A stretch of 21,249 bases of DNA from XN24 sp964462675 (GTDB lineage Bacteria > Pseudomonadota > Gammaproteobacteria > Steroidobacterales > XN24). The notes beneath the pieces were generated by a model. That model saw only the letters and a list, made by a program, of their open reading frames with translations, searched no databases and was not told where the DNA came from. Position numbers and translations under genes: made by a program. The stretch is taken from NCBI GenBank assembly GCA_964462675.1, contig CAYWYS010000048.1, forward strand, positions 1-21,249. The letters are read 5' to 3'. Below are positions 8,197-17,025 of the stretch, piece after piece; within the stretch, counting starts at the first letter, position 1; each line of letters opens with the position of its first letter.

Positions 8197-8244
8197 GCGG
8201 GCGCAGGGCGAGCGACCGCGCAGCCATGCCCGCCGAGCGCCCGC
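8197..8244. other. GC-rich inverted repeat between the baeRF and reductase genes
   Basis: An 8-bp perfect inverted repeat (GCGGGCGC at 8197-8204, GCGCCCGC at 8237-8244) encloses 32 bases within the 115-bp spacer after the baeRF stop. No U-tract follows on the minus-strand transcript. It may be a processing or attenuating structure, but such repeats arise easily in GC-rich DNA. The rest of the spacer holds the reductase ribosome binding site and no clear promoter. Confidence 0.25.
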
Positions 8245-8251
8245 AGCCGGC

Positions 8252-9373
8252 CTACAGCGCGTAGCGCAGGATCGCGGCCATTGGCTTGCCGTCCGGGATA
8301 TCAGCCGCTCGCACGCTCCAGACTTCGCCACCCGACAACAGTACGCGCCGGGCGATCTCGTCGACGACGCCATAGGTGTCCGCGCACGCGCCATCGGCAA
8401 AATGGACCGTGCCGTCGCCCTCGTCGACCGTGCCATTGACGACCTTGTCCATGTCCACCAGCAGGCTCTGGACCGCCCCGAAGGTCGCGGCGCGCGCCGC
8501 GCGCGCGATATCCGTGGTCGCGCGGTCCTCGTTGATGCGCCTGCGGTACAGCGCGTTCCAGTCGGCCACGCGCTTGCTGTAGATCTCGTCGAGAACCCGC
8601 CGCGCGGCCGCGGCCAGCTCCGCGGCAGACAGTCGCTCCGGATTGCCTTCGATGCTCTGCGCGGCGAGGTGCGGGTAGGTGTTGACGGAACGATACAACG
8701 CGCCGAGATTCTCAACCGAGGCCAGGATCAGCGGCGCCGCGCCGCCGCCCAGCAACCCGCGCAGGGCGCCGTCGATCTGGCGCGCGTATTGCCGCAGCCG
8801 CACCTTCTTGCCTTCGGAGCCGACGATTCGCCCGCTGTAGGACCGGCTCGCGATGCTCGCCTTGCCGACCGCCGAGGCTGCGTCTGTCGGCATGCCCTCG
8901 ACCTTGACCTCGGTCGCCGGCAGGTCTGCGGACACCTCGATCAGCCGCACGCCGCCATCGGCCAGCGCGAGCACATAACCGGCGTTGCAGAAAGTCACCG
9001 AGCGCAACAACGGCTTCAGGTGGAAGCGGTCCGAAACCTTGACCATCGGCTCGAGGGCGTTCGGCAACCGATAAGTCCGCAAGTTGTCCGGCGTCGCATA
9101 CACGACCAGCCCATGAGCCTGGAAGCGCCAGAACGCGTCGTCATCGACCAGGTCGTCCAGCTCCTCGGCGAGGGCACTGACCCGCCGCTTGTCCGCCGAG
9201 GCCGCCTCCAGCTGTGCGACTGCCTCCTTGGCCAGGTTCTTCAGGAGAATCCGGTCGCCATCCGACTCCACACTGACGGGCGTCGTGGGCAGGAAGATGG
9301 ACACGCCGATATCGTTGGGTTGCGTGGCAAGGTCAGCAAGGTCATCGGCGGTCGGCAGGTCGACGTAAAGCAT
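8252..9373 (-). CDS. baeRF family 11-like protein (bacterial archaeo-eukaryotic release factor homologue)
   Basis: The 373-residue soluble protein resembles the bacterial homologues of archaeo-eukaryotic peptide release factor 1 described by Burroughs and Aravind, which are proposed to act on ribosomes in rescue or quality control; I know of no direct biochemical proof for this branch. Recognisable segments are the N-terminal MLYVDLPTADDL, SIFLPTTP, FWRFQAHGLVVYATPD, VSDRFHLKPLLR and the C-terminal DEIARRVLLSGGEVW...ILRYAL, where eRF1 relatives have an L30e-like domain. The start is taken at ATG 9373, with GGAG 7 nt upstream; an upstream GTG/ATG extension to 9409 lacks support. It lies 106 bp downstream of sbcC on the same strand. 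Family recognition is by memory of the sequence pattern, so the subfamily number is less certain than the superfamily. Confidence 0.72.
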   Translation of the reverse strand: MLYVDLPTADDLADLATQPNDIGVSIFLPTTPVSVESDGDRILLKNLAKEAVAQLEAASADKRRVSALAEELDDLVDDDAFWRFQAHGLVVYATPDNLRTYRLPNALEPMVKVSDRFHLKPLLRSVTFCNAGYVLALADGGVRLIEVSADLPATEVKVEGMPTDAASAVGKASIASRSYSGRIVGSEGKKVRLRQYARQIDGALRGLLGGGAAPLILASVENLGALYRSVNTYPHLAAQSIEGNPERLSAAELAAAARRVLDEIYSKRVADWNALYRRRINEDRATTDIARAARAATFGAVQSLLVDMDKVVNGTVDEGDGTVHFADGACADTYGVVDEIARRVLLSGGEVWSVRAADIPDGKPMAAILRYAL

Positions 9374-9479
9374 ACCGGGGCTCCAGTGGCATCGATGCGG
9401 GCGGGGCACTGCGGGTGCGCAGCGCGCGGCAAGGGTGAATGCAAGCCCCGACCGCTGTCAACACGGAAAGCAGTGCAAC

Positions 9480-12098
9480 TCACGGCAGATGGAAGATCGT
9501 CCGGCTGCCAGCGGCGCCGGCCAGCACTTCGAGCCGCGCGCCGATGCGCTCGCGCAGCTCCGGCACGTGCGAGATGACCCCGACCATGCGGCCCGACTGC
9601 TGCAGGTCGACCAGGGTGTTGATTGCAAGGTCCAGCGCTTCGGGGTCGAGGCTGCCGAAGCCCTCGTCGATGAAGATCGTGTCCAGGCGAATGCCGCCCG
9701 CATAGTTCTGCACGACCTGCGACAGGCCGAGCGCCAGCGCCAGCGCCGCCTGGAAACTCTCGCCACCGGACAGCGTCGCCACCGGGCGACTGCTGGCCGT
9801 ATAAGAATCCTCTACTTCCAGCTCGAGGCCGCCGGCGATGCGACGGTCGGTGGCCTCGGCGGCACGGCGCAGCAGGTAACGGCCGCGGCTCATCGCGCCG
9901 AGCCGCTGGCTCGCGGCGGCGAGCACGTCATCGAGCCGGCTGGCGAGCACGAAACGCTGCAGCGACACGCGATGCGCATTCTTGCCCGTGGCCGCGTCGG
10001 CCAGTGTGCCGAGCACGGCATAGCGTGCTTCGGCCGCGCGATACGCGACGTCGAGCTGCCGGAGCCCCGCCAGCGTGCCAGCGAGGTCGCTGATCCGTTG
10101 TGCCAGCTGTCCGGCTTCCCGGCTGGCCTCGCCATGGGCGACGGCGGCCGCATCGGCAGTGCTCCGGCTCGCCGCAAGGTCCGGCTTGTCCAGCCCCGCC
10201 ACGCCTGCCCTGGCCTGTTCGGCCCGCGCCGACTCGGCCACCAGCTCGCGGTCGAACGTCGCGATTGCCGCGCCGAGCGCCGCCTGCTCGGCCTCGGGAA
10301 GTTGGGCCTCCCGGTACGCCTGTTCGTCCCGGAAGCCGGCCCGCTCGAGGCGCCGCGACCACTCAGCCTCCGTGGCCAGCAGTTGTGCGGCGGTCGCCTC
10401 GCGCTGGCGCAGCCCGCCTTCCAGTTGCGAGGCAAGTCCCGCGAAGCGCTCGCGGGCTTCACGATGCGCCTGGTCCGCCTGCTCGAAGGCGGACTGCAAT
10501 CCCTGCAACTCCGCCTGCGTGCGCGCCGCGGCCTGCTGCACCTCGGCCAGCCCGGCCAGCGAGGCAGTTGCGACGCCTGCCAGCTGCTTCTGGTGCGCGC
10601 CGATCAGGCTCTCCAGCGCGGACATTTCCCGCCCGGTCGCCTGCTGCCTCGTGGCTGCCTTTTCCCGGCCCGCTTCAGCCTCCTGCGCCACCGCTTCTGC
10701 GGCGAGGATTTCTTCCCGTGCCGGAATCTCGCTGTCGCCCGCGGCCGGGCGGGGATGCTCCGTCGACCCGCAGACCGGGCACGGCGCGCCCGGGCGAAGT
10801 TCCCGTGCCAGCCATGCCGCGCTGCCTGCCTCGCGCCGGGTGCGCAGCGCCGCCGCGCGCGCGTGCGCCCCCGCCACCGCTTGCTGGGCGGCGGCAAGGT
10901 CGGCGTCCGCCCGCTGTTGCGCGACCGCCAGCGACTGCCGGTGCCGCAGCGCGGCCGCCAGTTCCTGGACCTGCGGCAAGGCCCGCTGCTGCTCCCCGAG
11001 CGTCTCGCGCAGACGCTCACGCTCCGGCGTCCGCGCGCGCTCCGCCGCGGACTTCGCAGCTGTAACACGCAGCGCCTCGGCGGCGGCGTCGTGCTGGCGC
11101 TGCAAGGACTCGGCGGCCGAGCGCGCGGCGGCGGCGGCGGCGCGATGCTCCTCCAGCCGGGCCAGGAGATCGGCGAGGCCCGCGGCACGCTGCGCGGACT
11201 CGAGCCGCGCGCGATCCGCATCGATGGCAGCGCGGCGCCCCGCGAGCTGCCCGAGCGTCGCCTCGATCTGCGCCAGCCGCTGGAAGGCCGCGTGATCCGC
11301 GGTGGCGCGCTCGAGGGCCTGTGCCGCGAGCGAACTCTGTTGCTGCAAGTCTGCGGCGCGCGCGTCAAGCTCGGACTTTCTTGCCTGGAGGCCCAGCGAC
11401 AGCTGGCGAACTTCCTCTTCGTCGGCGCAGCCCTCGCGCCTGAGCAGCGTCGCGCACTCTGCCCGCCGGGCGTCCGCCTCGGCCTTGAGCTCGCGACTCC
11501 GCTGGCCCAGGCTCTCCTCGATACGCCCGTAGAAGGCGGTGTCGAACAGCTGCCGCAGGATCGCCTCGCGCTCCGCGGACTTCGCCAGCAGCAGGTCGCG
11601 AAAGCGGCCTTGCGGCAGCACGATGACCTGGCGGAACTGCTCGCTGCGCAAGCCCAGGATACCGGCAACCTCCTCGGTGGCCTGGCTGGAGCGGGTCGCC
11701 AGCACTCGCCCCTCAGCCTCGTCGTCGTGGAGGCCGGTCCGGTCCCAGAGGGTCGCCGCGGCCGGCGACCTCGTCGTGCCCTCGCCGCGGCGCCTCGCGC
11801 GCTCCTGCTCGGGCTGGCGCGTGATGCGGTAACTGTGCTCGCCGACGCTGAAGTCCAGCGTCACGGAGCTCAGCTGCTCGGGCCCGGCGTGCTGACTGCG
11901 GAAACCCTTGCCGTCGCGCTCCTCGCCGCTCATGTCGCCGTACAAGGCGAAGCAGATCGCGTCCAGCAGGCTGGTTTTGCCGGCACCGGTTGCGCCGTGC
12001 ACGAGGAACAGCCGTTGCTCGCCGAGTTGCCGGAAGTCGACAGTCTCGGTCCCCGCGTACGGGCCGAATGCGCTCAGCGCCAGCTTCAGCGGCCTCAA
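9480..12098 (-). CDS. sbcC: Exonuclease SbcCD, ATPase subunit SbcC
   Basis: SbcC is the Rad50-like SMC ATPase that, with the SbcD nuclease, opens and degrades hairpins and protein-blocked DNA ends. The 872-residue protein has Walker A GATGAGKTS at 35-43, a Q-loop LPQGRFRDLL near 161-170, two long Ala/Glu/Arg-rich coiled-coil arms, the zinc hook CPVC at 440-443 midway, the ABC signature LSGGESF at 776-782 and Walker B IFIDEG with Asp811 and Glu812. It is shorter than E. coli SbcC (about 1050), the deficit lying in the coiled coils. The start is TTG at 12098; this TTG overlaps the sbcD stop as TTGA, and the following MRPLKLALSAFGPY matches the family N-terminus exactly, so no later start fits. 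Confidence 0.95.
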   Translation of the reverse strand: MRPLKLALSAFGPYAGTETVDFRQLGEQRLFLVHGATGAGKTSLLDAICFALYGDMSGEERDGKGFRSQHAGPEQLSSVTLDFSVGEHSYRITRQPEQERARRRGEGTTRSPAAATLWDRTGLHDDEAEGRVLATRSSQATEEVAGILGLRSEQFRQVIVLPQGRFRDLLLAKSAEREAILRQLFDTAFYGRIEESLGQRSRELKAEADARRAECATLLRREGCADEEEVRQLSLGLQARKSELDARAADLQQQSSLAAQALERATADHAAFQRLAQIEATLGQLAGRRAAIDADRARLESAQRAAGLADLLARLEEHRAAAAAARSAAESLQRQHDAAAEALRVTAAKSAAERARTPERERLRETLGEQQRALPQVQELAAALRHRQSLAVAQQRADADLAAAQQAVAGAHARAAALRTRREAGSAAWLARELRPGAPCPVCGSTEHPRPAAGDSEIPAREEILAAEAVAQEAEAGREKAATRQQATGREMSALESLIGAHQKQLAGVATASLAGLAEVQQAAARTQAELQGLQSAFEQADQAHREARERFAGLASQLEGGLRQREATAAQLLATEAEWSRRLERAGFRDEQAYREAQLPEAEQAALGAAIATFDRELVAESARAEQARAGVAGLDKPDLAASRSTADAAAVAHGEASREAGQLAQRISDLAGTLAGLRQLDVAYRAAEARYAVLGTLADAATGKNAHRVSLQRFVLASRLDDVLAAASQRLGAMSRGRYLLRRAAEATDRRIAGGLELEVEDSYTASSRPVATLSGGESFQAALALALGLSQVVQNYAGGIRLDTIFIDEGFGSLDPEALDLAINTLVDLQQSGRMVGVISHVPELRERIGARLEVLAGAAGSRTIFHLP

Positions 12099-13243
12099 CT
12101 TTGCGCCTCACGATCGTGGCGCATGACCTCATCCAGCACCTCGTCGAATGCCGCCGCCTGCGACTTGGACAAGGGCGCACCGGTGACCTGCTCGAAAAAG
12201 GCCGCAAACAATTCGCGATCCCCGCCGGCAGGCTGGCGCACCTGCAAGGCATGCCCCGCCCCCTGCAGCAGCGCCGGCCGCTCGATGTGGAGCACGTTCG
12301 GATAGATCTCCCGGAGCCGGCCCATCGGGTCGAGCAATGCCCCCTGGTCGCTCAGGCGCACCAGCAGGAAGTCCTCCGACCGCTCGCCCGGCGCGGGTCC
12401 CTCCAGCAGGGCTGCCAGCGTTCCCTCGACGAGCCGCAGGTCGCGACGCGGCGCGAGCGGCCGCCGCTCCACACTGACGGCGCCGTGCGCATCGAGCTCG
12501 ACGAGGTTGGCCGACTTGAGGTGCGGAATCTCGGAGAACGAGTACTTCAACAGCGAACCCGCGTAGTGGATACGCTCGCCGATCGCCTGCGGACGATGCA
12601 GGTGACCGAGCGCCGTGTAGCTGAAGCCGGCGAAACATTCAGGCGAGACCGCCGCGGTACCACCGACGCTCAGCGGCCGCTCCGACTCGCTCTCGGCGCC
12701 GCCCGCGACGAAGCAGTGCGCCACGCACACGCTGCGCTCGTCCGCCGGGATGCCCCGAAGGCCCGCCTGCGTCTGCCAGGTCATGGCCTGTTGGTGTCCC
12801 TGCAGCGACGGCTCCCCGCTCGCCTCGCGGACCTGCGCGGGCTCGGCGTAAGGCAGGCCGATGAAGTGCACGGGGCCATGGCCGTCCTCGAGCGTCACTG
12901 CGCCCGGCGTGGCCTGGCACTGTCCGAACACGTGCAAGCCGGCCCGGGCAAGCAGTCCGGCGGCAAATCCGAGGCGCCGGCCGCTGTCGTGATTGCCGGC
13001 GATCATGACGACCGGTATGTGCAGGCCGAGCACCAGCTCGGCAAGGCACTCGTCGAGCAGCGCGACGGCTTCCGGACTCGGCACGGCGCGATCGAACACG
13101 TCGCCGGCAATCACCACGGCCTGCGCCTCGCTGTCAGCGGCAGCCGCCACGAGCTGCGCCAGCGCATGGCGCTGATCCTCAATCAGCGAAAAATTGTGGA
13201 ACTGGCGACCGAGGTGCCAGTCGGCCGTATGCAGGAATCGCAT
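12095..13243 (-). CDS. sbcD: Exonuclease SbcCD, nuclease subunit SbcD
   Basis: The 382-residue Mre11-like metallophosphoesterase is the nuclease of the SbcCD complex. Metal-binding motifs appear in order: Asp8 and His10 in LHTADWHLG, Asp48 in AGDVFDR, Asn84-His85-Asp86 in GNHDS, AHCF, and the final GHLHRPQ. A capping domain follows. The open frame extends further upstream to 13342, but the ATG at 13243 gives the standard N-terminus MRFLHTADWHLG and has an AAGGCGG ribosome site about 7 nt before it. Its TGA overlaps the sbcC TTG start, implying coupled translation and matched amounts. It starts 25 bp after the end of the outer-membrane protein gene. Confidence 0.95.
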   Translation of the reverse strand: MRFLHTADWHLGRQFHNFSLIEDQRHALAQLVAAAADSEAQAVVIAGDVFDRAVPSPEAVALLDECLAELVLGLHIPVVMIAGNHDSGRRLGFAAGLLARAGLHVFGQCQATPGAVTLEDGHGPVHFIGLPYAEPAQVREASGEPSLQGHQQAMTWQTQAGLRGIPADERSVCVAHCFVAGGAESESERPLSVGGTAAVSPECFAGFSYTALGHLHRPQAIGERIHYAGSLLKYSFSEIPHLKSANLVELDAHGAVSVERRPLAPRRDLRLVEGTLAALLEGPAPGERSEDFLLVRLSDQGALLDPMGRLREIYPNVLHIERPALLQGAGHALQVRQPAGGDRELFAAFFEQVTGAPLSKSQAAAFDEVLDEVMRHDREAQS

Positions 13244-13268
13244 CGCGCGTCCGCCTTTGCGCAGGGCC

Positions 13269-13874
13269 TCAGAACTTGAAGCGGATGCCGCCCTCGAAGC
13301 CCTCGGCATCGCTGCCGACGAAGAAGCTCGCGCTGACCGCAACGACCTCGTTGATATGCCACAGTCCGCCGAGCGTCAGCACCGTATCGTCGTCGCCGAC
13401 ATCGATGTAGGTGACGTCGGCGCCGAGTTCGAACTGCGAGCTCACCAGGTGCCGCAGGCCGAGCGACAGCGAATAGCCGCTCTCGTCGTCCGATCCAAGA
13501 AACGACAGGCCGCCCTGGCCCTCGACTTCCCGCCGTTCGAAAGCCGCCGCGAAGTTCAGGTCTGTCTGCCGGCTCAGGCCGTGTCGATAGCCGAGGCCGA
13601 GCGTGTACCCGGTGAGACCGATGCGTCCACGGTTGGGACCCAGCGACACGCTGTCGGTTTCGCCGTCCTGGTAGCCGGCAAAGACGTAGACCTGCTCGGC
13701 AATCAGGAATGAGCCGTTGATCGTGACGCTCTTGAGATCCTGGCTGACGTCGTCGAAGTCGACCACCTGGTAGCCGGCCTCGATGTAGTTGTAGTTCAGG
13801 TCGGTCGCGCGCGCGGCGCCGGCCAGCGCAAATGTCGCCGCGACGCCGACCAGCAGGCAGGACTTAATAGCCAT
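13269..13874 (-). CDS. Small outer-membrane beta-barrel protein
   Basis: The 201-residue protein begins with a signal peptide (MAIKSCLLVGVAATFALAGAARA) followed by alternating polar/hydrophobic strands such as YNYIEAGYQVVDF, VYVFAGYQDG, YTLGLGYRHGL and YSLSLGLRHLV, and ends in GGIRFKF. A C-terminal Phe after such a strand is the usual recognition signal for barrel assembly by BamA, and the strands suggest about eight passes. It resembles unnamed OmpA-like or porin-like barrels found widely in gammaproteobacteria; I cannot assign a ligand. The ATG at 13874 is chosen because the signal peptide begins there; the upstream ten codons (to 13904) look non-coding. AAGG lies about 12 nt upstream. Co-orientation with sbcD may be incidental. 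Confidence 0.82.
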   Translation of the reverse strand: MAIKSCLLVGVAATFALAGAARATDLNYNYIEAGYQVVDFDDVSQDLKSVTINGSFLIAEQVYVFAGYQDGETDSVSLGPNRGRIGLTGYTLGLGYRHGLSRQTDLNFAAAFERREVEGQGGLSFLGSDDESGYSLSLGLRHLVSSQFELGADVTYIDVGDDDTVLTLGGLWHINEVVAVSASFFVGSDAEGFEGGIRFKF

Positions 13875-14044
13875 GGTGATGTCGCCTTCTCTGTCCTTGC
13901 CCACGCGAGTTTAAGCCGCGGAGCACGGGCATGACCAGAACGATCGCCCGCAGTGCCGCGGCGGAAGCACTTCGGCTATCATCGCCGGCTTGTCGCGCAC
14001 CGCTAATCGCGCCGCGCGCCTCGAACGCACAAGGCGGTTTTCCG

Positions 14045-15070
14045 ATGGCCCACCACGACCAATCCATGCAGCAGCGCGCGGAGTCGGGCGATCCCGATGC
14101 GCAGATGAACCTCGCCATCATGCTCGACAACAGCGGCCTGCACGAGCAGGCGCTCGACTGGCTGCGCCGGGCCGCCGACAATGGCTATGCGCCGGCCCAG
14201 CACGTGCTCGGCGCGCGCCTGCTGGTCGGCCGGGCGGCGCCATTCGACCCCGCGAAGGGCGCTGCGCTCGTGGAGGCTGCCGCCAACCAGGGCATGCCCC
14301 AGGCGCTCGCGCTGATGTCGGTCGTCGCGACGCTGTCCGGCGAATGGGCGCCGGCCGTCAAGCTGATGAAGGAAGCGGCCAACCACGGCGATGAGCGCGC
14401 CAGCCAGCAGATTGCGATACTGGGTGACCCGGCGCAGTTCGACGCCAGCGCCTGGGATGCGCCGCTGGAGGCGCAATGGAAGTTCCAGTCACCGCCCGTC
14501 GGCGTAGTCGAGAACTTCATCCCGCGCGCGTTCTGCGACTGGATCATCAAGCGCGCGCGGCCCAGGCTGGAGGCCGCGAAAGTCAAGGACCCGTTGCAGG
14601 GCGGCGCGCGCGAGGTCGATTACCGCAGCAACTCCGGGGCCGGCTTCAGCCTGATCGATTCCGACCTGATCCTGCAGATGGTCAGCGGGCGCGTCGCTGA
14701 CGCAATCCGGGTGCCGTTGCTGCACCAGGAGCCCGCCAACGTGCTGCATTACAAGCCGGGCGAGGAGTATCGACCCCACTTCGATTTCATCACGCCGTCG
14801 GAAAAACACGCGATGGAGCTGCAGGCTGCCGGCCAGCGTATCGTCACGGTGCTCATCTATCTCAATGACGATTTCGAGGGCGGCGAGACTGACTTCCCGG
14901 AGCTCGGCTGGCGCTTCAAGGGCAAGGCCGGGGACGCGTTGATGTTCTGGAACACGAGCCCCGACGGCACGCCCGACACGCGGACCCTGCATGCCGGGCT
15001 GCCGCCGACCCGCGGCGAGAAATGGCTGTACTCGAAGTGGATCCGGGCGAATCCTTATCCGCTGATCTGA
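14045..15070 (+). CDS. 2OG-Fe(II) oxygenase, prolyl 4-hydroxylase type, with N-terminal Sel1-like repeats
   Basis: The 341-residue protein has two parts. Residues about 5-130 are Sel1/TPR-like helical repeats (DPDAQMNLAIML, ALDWLRRAADNGYAPAQ, GAALVEAAANQGMPQA, LMKEAANHGDERAS), normally protein-binding. Residues about 150-335 form a prolyl-4-hydroxylase-like double-stranded beta-helix: iron ligands His245 and Asp247 in YRPHFDF and His316 in TLHAG, with Lys326 for the 2-oxoglutarate carboxylate. NDDFEGGETDFP is a typical P4H segment. It should hydroxylate a proline in a protein or peptide; the target is unknown. The start is ATG 14045 with AAGGCGG 7 nt upstream; the open frame to 13931 is not needed. 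A possible -10 TATCAT lies at 13976-13981. The gene converges on the MFS-acyltransferase gene 25 bp away. Confidence 0.9.
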   Translation: MAHHDQSMQQRAESGDPDAQMNLAIMLDNSGLHEQALDWLRRAADNGYAPAQHVLGARLLVGRAAPFDPAKGAALVEAAANQGMPQALALMSVVATLSGEWAPAVKLMKEAANHGDERASQQIAILGDPAQFDASAWDAPLEAQWKFQSPPVGVVENFIPRAFCDWIIKRARPRLEAAKVKDPLQGGAREVDYRSNSGAGFSLIDSDLILQMVSGRVADAIRVPLLHQEPANVLHYKPGEEYRPHFDFITPSEKHAMELQAAGQRIVTVLIYLNDDFEGGETDFPELGWRFKGKAGDALMFWNTSPDGTPDTRTLHAGLPPTRGEKWLYSKWIRANPYPLI

Positions 15071-15095
15071 GTGCCCGGCAGCCCGGCAGCGTGTC

Positions 15096-16985
15096 TCAGG
15101 CCTGCTCGCCGCGCAGTGCGCGCACCCGCTCCTCGAGCAGCGCCGGCGTGGCAAGTTCCGGCGGAATGGCAGGTCCGGCGACGAGGCCGATGCGCGAGCG
15201 GATCCGTCGCGGCAGCCGCGCGCGGCGCAGCAAGGCGTGGCTGCGCGAGAAAATGCTCCCCCAGAGTCCCCGCAAGGCCACCGGCACGACAGGTACCGGC
15301 GTCGTCTCGAGGATCCGCTCCAGGCCGCGCCGGAAAGCATGGATTTCGCCATCCGGCGTCAACCGTCCCTCGGGGAAAATGCCGACGACATCCCCGTTCC
15401 TGAGCGCCGCCTCCACTTCGTTGAATGCCGTCTCCATCAGCGCCGGGTCTTCTTTGGCCCCCGCGATCGGTATCGTCCTGGCCGTGCGGAATATGAAGTT
15501 CAGGACCGGAAACCGGTAGATCTTGTAGTACATGACGAAGCGCACCGGCCGGCGGATGTTGCCGCCCAGCACCAGCGCATCGACGTAGCTGACGTGATTG
15601 CAGACGATGAGCGCAGGACCCGACTCCGGCACGTTCTCGAGGCCGCTCCGCTGGATCCGGTACAAGGTGTTCACGAGCATCCAGGCGAGGAAGCGCATCA
15701 GGAACTCGGGCACCAGCATGTAAATGAACGCCGCCACCGCGGCATTCATCACGGCGACGGTCAACAGCAGTTGCGGAATCGTGAGCCCGGCGTCGAGGAA
15801 CGCGATCGCCAGCAGCGCCGCAACGACCATGAACAGCGCGTTGAGGATGTTGTTGCCGGCAATGACCCGGGCGCGATGGCTGGGCTCGGTGCGCGCCTGG
15901 ATCAAGGCGTACAGGGGCACGATGAAGAGGCCACCGAACACGCCGATCAGCAGCAGGTCGAGCAGCACGCGATGGCTGGCTGCTGAGGCTATGAACTGGC
16001 CGGCCGACAGCCCGCTCGCGACCGGGAGGCCCGCCTGGGCGAAAAACAGGTCGATGCCGAACAGCGTCAGGCCGATCGAGCCGAGCGGCACCAGGCCGAT
16101 CTCGACCTTGTGGCCCGACAGCCGCTCGCATAGCAGCGAGCCCAGTCCTATGCCGAGCGAGAACATCGTCAGCAGCAGCGTGACGACGGTCTCGTCACCG
16201 CCGAGGTGGAGCTTCGTGAAGTTCGGCAGCTGCGACAGAAACAAGGCGCCGTACAGCCAGAACCAGGAGATGCCCAGCACCGCAAGCAGCACCGTGCGGT
16301 TCGTTCGCAGGAAACCGAAGTTGCGCCAGGTCTCGGTCAGCGGGTTCCAGTTGATGCGCAGGCCCGGCGCCGTCGGCGCAGCCACCGGGATCGCGCGCGA
16401 GGCCAGGTAGCCGAGCACTGCGACGGCGACGACGACCGCACTGACCCAGCGCTCTCCGGCACTGAGGGACATCAGCCAGCCGCCGAGCATCGTGCCCAGC
16501 AGGATCGCCAGGAAAGTCGCGCCCTGCACGAGCGCGTTGCCGCCGACCAGGTCCTCTTCGCGCAGGTGCTGCGGCAGGATCGAATACTTGACCGGCCCGA
16601 ACAGCGTCGATTGCGTGCCCATCAGGAAGATGACGGCAAACAGCAGGCCGAGGCTCTTTGCCAGCAGGCCGATGAACGCGAGCCCCATGATCGCGATCTC
16701 GAGGAGCTTGATGATGCGGATCAGGCCGGCTTTTTCGTACTTCTCAGCGATCTGCCCCGCAGTCGCGGAAAACAGGAAAAACGGCAGGATGAACAGCCCG
16801 GCGGCAAGGTTGACGTAACGGTTGACGTCCCCGTCGGACAGGCCGGCGATTCCGAAGGCGACGAGAATCACGAGCGCGTTCTTGAAGATATTGTCGTTGA
16901 ATGCGCCCAGCGCCTGGGTCACGAAGAACGGCCCGAAGCGCCGCTTGCCGAGCAGGTGAAACTGGCCCTGTTTGCGGTCGCTCAT
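15096..16985 (-). CDS. MFS transporter-acyltransferase fusion (LplT/PlsC-like)
   Basis: The 629-residue inner-membrane protein fuses an LplT-like major facilitator domain (residues about 15-425, around 12 hydrophobic segments, with GAFNDNIFKN near 27-36 and GTQSTLFGPVKY at 123-134) to a 1-acylglycerol-phosphate acyltransferase domain (about 445-625) carrying the HX4D motif His464-Asp469 in NHVSYVD and FPEGR at 537-541. Related larger proteins continue into an acyl-ACP/CoA ligase (Aas); here the frame ends after the acyltransferase, so an external acyl donor system would be required. The expected role is uptake and re-acylation of lysophospholipids. The ATG at 16985 has no strong ribosome site. 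It lies 40 bp downstream of ada on the same strand, perhaps co-transcribed. Confidence 0.9.
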   Translation of the reverse strand: MSDRKQGQFHLLGKRRFGPFFVTQALGAFNDNIFKNALVILVAFGIAGLSDGDVNRYVNLAAGLFILPFFLFSATAGQIAEKYEKAGLIRIIKLLEIAIMGLAFIGLLAKSLGLLFAVIFLMGTQSTLFGPVKYSILPQHLREEDLVGGNALVQGATFLAILLGTMLGGWLMSLSAGERWVSAVVVAVAVLGYLASRAIPVAAPTAPGLRINWNPLTETWRNFGFLRTNRTVLLAVLGISWFWLYGALFLSQLPNFTKLHLGGDETVVTLLLTMFSLGIGLGSLLCERLSGHKVEIGLVPLGSIGLTLFGIDLFFAQAGLPVASGLSAGQFIASAASHRVLLDLLLIGVFGGLFIVPLYALIQARTEPSHRARVIAGNNILNALFMVVAALLAIAFLDAGLTIPQLLLTVAVMNAAVAAFIYMLVPEFLMRFLAWMLVNTLYRIQRSGLENVPESGPALIVCNHVSYVDALVLGGNIRRPVRFVMYYKIYRFPVLNFIFRTARTIPIAGAKEDPALMETAFNEVEAALRNGDVVGIFPEGRLTPDGEIHAFRRGLERILETTPVPVVPVALRGLWGSIFSRSHALLRRARLPRRIRSRIGLVAGPAIPPELATPALLEERVRALRGEQA

Positions 16986-17025
16986 GCCGTCGGCGGATTC
17001 GCACTGCAGCCACTGCGCCGGCGGA

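Noticed and set aside
9435..12305. 956-codon plus-strand open frame opposite sbcC
   Set aside because: Arg/Leu/Gln-rich translation without domains, opposite a gene with all SbcC motifs; a GC-driven shadow.
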